This document shows positions 39,790 to 43,537 of a stretch of DNA of 43,537 nt, in pieces (position 1 is the stretch's first letter; every line of letters begins with the position of its first letter). The notes beneath the pieces are model-generated. The model did not search any database. It saw only the letters and a list, made by a program, of their open reading frames with translations, and had not been told where the DNA came from. Source of the stretch: Actinomycetes bacterium (GTDB lineage Bacteria; Actinomycetota; Coriobacteriia; Anaerosomatales; Anaerosomataceae); the NCBI GenBank assembly GCA_021373175.1, contig JAJFTE010000018.1, positions 1 through 43,537 on the forward strand. Reading direction: 5' to 3'. The position numbers and the translations under genes are program-made.

Positions 39790-41424
39790 TTACAGCTTCC
39801 GGCCGAGCATCTGCGCGAGCTCGCGAGGCTCTTGCGCCTTACTCACGGCCTCTTCAAAGGTGATGCGACCGGCCTGGCACAGCGCCTTGAGATGCTGATC
39901 GAGCGTCTGCATCCCCATCGCGGCACCGCCCTGGATGATATTCGCCATCTGGTGCGTCTTGCCCTCACGTATCAGATTGCTGATAGCGGGAATGCCGAGC
40001 ATGATCTCGAGCGCTAGCACGCGGCTCTTGCCGTCGGTGGAACGCAACAGAACCTGCGAGAGAACTCCCTCGAGCGAGCCCGAGAGCTGCATGCGCACCT
40101 GTTGCTGCTGGTGCGGCGGGAACACGTCGACGATGCGGTCGATCGTGGCGGGTCCGCCAGTCGTGTGCAGCGTCGCCAGCACGAGGTGCCCGGTCTCGGC
40201 CGCTGTGATCGCCGCCGAGATGGTCTCAAGGTCGCGCATCTCGCCAACCAGGATCACGTCCGGGTCCTGGCGCAAGACGCGCTTAAGCGCCGAGGCGAAC
40301 GAGTGCGTGTCTTCGCCGACCTCGCGCTGGTTGACGTACGCCTTCTTGTTCCTGTGCATGAACTCGATCGGGTCTTCCATCGTCATGATGTGGACCGAGC
40401 GGCTCTCGTTGATGTGGTCGATCATCGCGGCAAGCGTCGTCGACTTACCCGAGCCCGTCGGCCCTGTCACAAGAACCAGACCACGTGGGCGCTCTGCAAG
40501 GAACCGGCAGACCTTCGGGAGACCAAGCTCGTCGATCGTCGGGATCTTGAGCGGAATGACGCGGAAGACGGCGCCCATCGAGTTGCGCTGCTGGAAGACG
40601 TTTGCGCGGAACCGGGAAAGCCCCGGTATGCTGTACGCGAAGTCAAGTTCGAGCTCGGTCTCGAAGCGCTGACGTTGCACCTCCGAGAGGAGCCCCAAGA
40701 TCATGGCCTGCGTGTCCCTTGGCGTCAGGATCTTGGCGCCTTCGATCGGCAGCAGCTCACCGCGCTGACGGATACCGGGAGGGCTCCCCACGGCGATATG
40801 CAGGTCGGAGGCACCGCGGTCGATCATCAGGCGCAGCAAATCGTCGATATGCGGCGCGTCGCTCTTGTCCGGGTTCGGCGGTGCTTGCGTCTCGACCCTG
40901 GACGCCGATTGCTGCGGCGCGGGTAGAGACGAAGCTGCGGCTGTGGGTGCGCCGTACGCCTCGGGCGGCGGCTGCGGAGCGCCGTACCCGTCGCTATCCG
41001 AGACCCGGGCCACAACCGCTGGCGCGGGCTCGGGCACCGGACCACGCTGGACGGCAGCAAGCGATGCGAGCTTCTGGACAAGCGTCTCGATCTCGATCGC
41101 CATCGGCAGATGTGCGGCTGCACCCGCCTGACGCGCCTTGAGCGCGCTCGCCTCCGTAGGAGCCGACGCGACGATGACCACCGGGATGTCCGAAAGGTCA
41201 GGATCCGACTTCAGCTCGGCGGTGAACGCATAGCCGTCCATGCCGACGAGGTCGCCGTCAGCGATGATCACCGCAGGCTTGCGCTGCTTCGCGATGCCAA
41301 GGGCGCGCGGCCCCGATATCGAGTTGTAGACCTCCGCACCGGGAATCGCTGCCCGGCACGCGTTACTGACGCGCTCGAAGTACGCGGCGTCGTCGTGCAC
41401 GACGAGAATCCCAATCTCTGCCAC
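39790..41424 (-). CDS. PilT-type ATPase with an N-terminal receiver-like domain
   Basis: A 544-residue fusion. Residues about 1-115 are a response-regulator receiver fold: IGILVVHDDAAYF, then VIIADGDLVGMDGYAF with the phospho-acceptor Asp kept. The conserved Lys is replaced by Leu (HLPMAIE), so signalling may be altered. A Pro/Ala-rich linker (about 125-195) leads to a complete PilT: GASDLHIAVGSPPGIRQRG, Walker A GPTGSGKST, Asp box MEDPIEF, Walker B DPDVILVGEMRD and the His box. PilT retracts type IV pili. No pilus gene is near. The GTG at 41424 begins the receiver; AGGAGGT lies 11 bases upstream. Residues upstream of it look non-coding. Confidence 0.92.
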   Translation of the reverse strand: MAEIGILVVHDDAAYFERVSNACRAAIPGAEVYNSISGPRALGIAKQRKPAVIIADGDLVGMDGYAFTAELKSDPDLSDIPVVIVASAPTEASALKARQAGAAAHLPMAIEIETLVQKLASLAAVQRGPVPEPAPAVVARVSDSDGYGAPQPPPEAYGAPTAAASSLPAPQQSASRVETQAPPNPDKSDAPHIDDLLRLMIDRGASDLHIAVGSPPGIRQRGELLPIEGAKILTPRDTQAMILGLLSEVQRQRFETELELDFAYSIPGLSRFRANVFQQRNSMGAVFRVIPLKIPTIDELGLPKVCRFLAERPRGLVLVTGPTGSGKSTTLAAMIDHINESRSVHIMTMEDPIEFMHRNKKAYVNQREVGEDTHSFASALKRVLRQDPDVILVGEMRDLETISAAITAAETGHLVLATLHTTGGPATIDRIVDVFPPHQQQQVRMQLSGSLEGVLSQVLLRSTDGKSRVLALEIMLGIPAISNLIREGKTHQMANIIQGGAAMGMQTLDQHLKALCQAGRITFEEAVSKAQEPRELAQMLGRKL

Positions 41425-41589
41425 GATTCCGGACGACCTCCTGATCCAAAGGGCTGCTACCCTGCCCCGAGTACAGTAGATGCCCGCAATCGGGCACCCA
41501 TACTCTATCGGCAGCGAGCGATGGGGACTGAAACGCCCGGGGCGAACAACTGCCGCTATCATGGAGAGCACACAACACAAGGAGCACTC

Positions 41590-42888
41590 ATGCGAGTCGT
41601 CATAGATAGCCTAGCATACGGCGGAGCGGGAGTCGCGCGTGCCAAGGACGGGAGAATCGTCTTCGTCGAAGACGCATGCCCGGGTGACACGCTTGAAGTC
41701 GTTGTGACCGAGGAACATCCGCGCTTCATGAGAGCGCGAATCGCCCAGATACTCGAGCCGTCTGCCGAGCGGGTGCCGCCTCCGTGTCCATACTTCGGTG
41801 ACTGCGGCGGTTGCCAGTGGCAACACGTCGCCTATGCGGCCCAGGTCGAGAGCAAGAAGGTCGCCATTGAAGACGCGCTGACGCGCATCGGCAAGCAGGC
41901 CGGCGCCAGAATCGGCCACATCGACCCCTCGCCGGAAACCTACGGATATCGGAACAAGATCGAGCTTTCCATGACCGAGACCCCGAAGGGGCCAGCGCTC
42001 GGGTTCGCACGCCATGCGAGCAACGACGTCATCCAGATCGACGCATGCCTGTTGCTGCCACACTCGGCGCGAAAGGCCCCCCGAGCGCTCTCGGGAGCGC
42101 TACGCTATCTCAGCTCCCGCATGCAAACGCCTGTCGAGCGTGTGTCGCTCAGGATCTCCCGCCTTGCTGAGCTTGAGGTCGATCTGTGGACCGCACCCGG
42201 CGCTTTCTCGCGACAGCTCGCTGCAAAAGTCATCGGCGATGCGGTGGGAGCGCGTACGGTGACGCGCGTCATCACGAAAGGTGAACCCGAAGCACGCAAG
42301 GTCACCCGCGTCGAGGTCCTCGCCGGTCCGGGTGCGTGGAGGGAGAAGCTGGGCGCATACACCTATCTCGTCTCGGCACCGTCGTTCTTCCAGGTGAACA
42401 CCCGGGCAGCGGAGTTACTGCAACGAGCCGTCATCTCCAGCGTTGCCGCCGATGATACGTCGCTTGTCGCCGACCTGTACGCCGGCGTTGGAACGTTCAC
42501 CCTCCCGCTTGCCGCCGCGTCGTGCGAGGTCGTTGCGGCGGAGTCGTCCTCTCACGCACTCTCGGACCTGCGCCGTAACCTGGACGCCGCGGGACTCAAC
42601 GCCGACATCATCGGGGGCGACGCCGGTCGTATCGCCGAGGAACTCGGCAACGTCGATACCATCGTTGTGGACCCCCCACGCGCGGGTCTTTCGGAACACG
42701 CGGCGCGGGCCCTGATCCAGGCCCGCGCCAACAAGATCGTCTACGTCTCCTGCGACCCGACGACGCTCGCTCGTGATGCACGGGCCCTCGCGGACGCCGG
42801 ATATCGCCTCTCGGCGCTGGATGCGGTGGACCTCTTCCCGCAGACGTACCACGTGGAAACGGTCGCCACGCTCATCCGAGAGGACTAA
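41590..42888 (+). CDS. TrmA/RlmD-type uracil-5-methyltransferase
   Basis: A 432-residue RNA m5U methyltransferase. A TRAM-like start (VIDSLAYGGAGVARAKDGRIVFVEDACPGD marks residues about 4-33) is followed by the Fe-S site CPYFGDCGGC (Cys 66, 72, 75, with a further Cys near 154). The Rossmann part has DLYAGVGTFTLPLA (S-adenosylmethionine), DPPRAGL and YVSCDPTTLARD with the catalytic Cys. It modifies a uracil of 23S rRNA (RlmD/RlmCD type) or tRNA; sequence alone does not tell which. AAGGAG is well spaced before the ATG. It diverges from the PilT gene; the gap 41425-41589 has no gene. Confidence 0.93.
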   Translation: MRVVIDSLAYGGAGVARAKDGRIVFVEDACPGDTLEVVVTEEHPRFMRARIAQILEPSAERVPPPCPYFGDCGGCQWQHVAYAAQVESKKVAIEDALTRIGKQAGARIGHIDPSPETYGYRNKIELSMTETPKGPALGFARHASNDVIQIDACLLLPHSARKAPRALSGALRYLSSRMQTPVERVSLRISRLAELEVDLWTAPGAFSRQLAAKVIGDAVGARTVTRVITKGEPEARKVTRVEVLAGPGAWREKLGAYTYLVSAPSFFQVNTRAAELLQRAVISSVAADDTSLVADLYAGVGTFTLPLAAASCEVVAAESSSHALSDLRRNLDAAGLNADIIGGDAGRIAEELGNVDTIVVDPPRAGLSEHAARALIQARANKIVYVSCDPTTLARDARALADAGYRLSALDAVDLFPQTYHVETVATLIRED

Positions 42889-43112
42889 ACGAGCTTTCCG
42901 ACCTCGGGAAAATCGAGCACGTGCTCATCATGGGGAGCGTCGTCGTGCGCCACTGTGAGATCGACGCCGGCAGCGTGCATGCCCTCGTGATCGCCGTCGA
43001 TCCACATGGAACTCTCAGTGAGGTCGTAGACCATGCCTTTGTACGCTACGTACGCCCGGCGGCCTTCCCGGCCATCGAACTGCTTCAGGTCCTCAAGCGT
43101 GAACTCCTTCAT
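42885..43112 (-). CDS. Small cytochrome b5-like haem/steroid-binding domain protein
   Basis: A 75-residue single-domain protein. The beginning FTLEDLKQFDGREGRRAYVAYKGMVYDLTESSMW (residues about 4-37) has the cytochrome b5 fold pattern, and DGDHEGMHAAGVDLT follows with His 42 and His 46; further His are at 56, 61 and 64. Small stand-alone proteins of this type occur widely in anaerobes and may bind haem or another hydrophobic ligand. AGGAGGG lies six bases before the ATG. The 3' end overlaps the methyltransferase stop on the other strand by four bases, with no room for a terminator. Confidence 0.85.
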   Translation of the reverse strand: MKEFTLEDLKQFDGREGRRAYVAYKGMVYDLTESSMWIDGDHEGMHAAGVDLTVAHDDAPHDEHVLDFPEVGKLV

Positions 43113-43243
43113 CGCGACCCTCCTGGTCATCTCGAGAATGCGTGCCGAGGATTGTATTCCCAACATGCGAGCGTAAGCTCATCGCACAAGCCGAAGTAGC
43201 AGGCCGGCGCCCCTGAAGATTCGCGCGACGGTCGCCGTTGATT

Positions 43244-43537
43244 TCAGGTGCGTTCGACCCGATCGCGAAGTGCGAAGAGGTCGACGACCACTCGACGGCC
43301 CTTCGTGCCGACGACCCCCTCCTTCGCAAGCTGCGAGATCACGCGGCTGGCAGTCTCGCGAGAGGTGCCCGCCAACGTAGCGACCTCATAGTGGGTCAGC
43401 CCCTCGATGACGGGAATTCCTCTTGACTCGTATGACGCCGTCGCGACATTGAGCAGCACCCGCATCACACGGTGTGTCGCGTCATGAAACGCCATGTCCT
43501 CAAGGCGTCCGATGAGACTTCTTACGCGTCGAGAAAG
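43244..43537 (-). CDS. Crp/Fnr-family regulator, C-terminal part
   Basis: The frame is open to the right edge, so the N-terminal cyclic-nucleotide/sensor domain lies outside. The visible 97 residues begin in the long dimerisation helix (LSRRVRSLIGRLEDMAFHDATHRVMRVLL) and include the winged helix-turn-helix, with the recognition stretch LTHYEVATLAGTSRETASRVIS near residues 47-68. No Fe-S cysteines are in the visible part. It may regulate the cytochrome b5-like gene behind it (about 130 bases away), but no palindromic site was recognised in that gap. Confidence 0.88.
   Translation of the reverse strand, partial: LSRRVRSLIGRLEDMAFHDATHRVMRVLLNVATASYESRGIPVIEGLTHYEVATLAGTSRETASRVISQLAKEGVVGTKGRRVVVDLFALRDRVERT

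Overview
The window is high-GC bacterial DNA, densely packed with overlapping genes. It reads as a chromosomal segment of an anaerobic actinobacterium, probably Coriobacteriia or a related deep lineage. This placement is inferred from the neighbourhood radical SAM/DUF2344/RNase G next to L21-L27, from a complete Rnf complex, and from a BshB1-type deacetylase instead of any visible mycothiol gene. No 16S rRNA is present, so the taxonomy is not proven.

Layout, read along the minus strand from about 31.7 kb to the left edge: a cyclophilin, a TPR membrane protein and ndk come first. The Rnf ion-pumping complex follows in the order rnfC-D-G-E-A-B, with a NusG-domain-II protein, a Gx-type membrane protein and radC behind it. 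Then comes the cell-shape cluster mreB-mreC-mreD-mrdA-rodA, a DUF697-like protein, a radical SAM/DUF2344 pair and rng. In many actinobacteria rplU-rpmA would follow directly. Here about 11 kb of accessory DNA sits between rng and rplU.

The accessory block (about 0.7-11.9 kb) holds a giant secreted RHS/YD-repeat protein split by one extra G in a G8 tract. Behind it lie an unrecognised 183-residue C-terminal tip, a chain of small membrane-protein genes in immunity-gene position, a frameshifted IS1380-type transposase, a small HEAT-like gene, a short remnant of a second RHS gene and a pair of palindromes. This is the architecture of a polymorphic-toxin locus that has been rearranged. rplU-rpmA beyond it has its own good promoter.

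The right third is mostly housekeeping. On the plus strand there is an EF-G paralogue, then a lipid kinase-plsY pair, with a tRNA-Arg(CCG) on the minus strand between them. A 29-bp perfect hairpin ends plsY. A minus-strand cluster follows: OsmC, a GT2 glycosyltransferase, a BshB1-like deacetylase, a distant BshC-like protein and a small 2[4Fe-4S] ferredoxin gene. This cluster suggests thiol chemistry. A receiver-PilT fusion, a 23S/tRNA uracil methyltransferase, a small cytochrome b5-like protein and the C-terminal part of a Crp/Fnr regulator complete the window.
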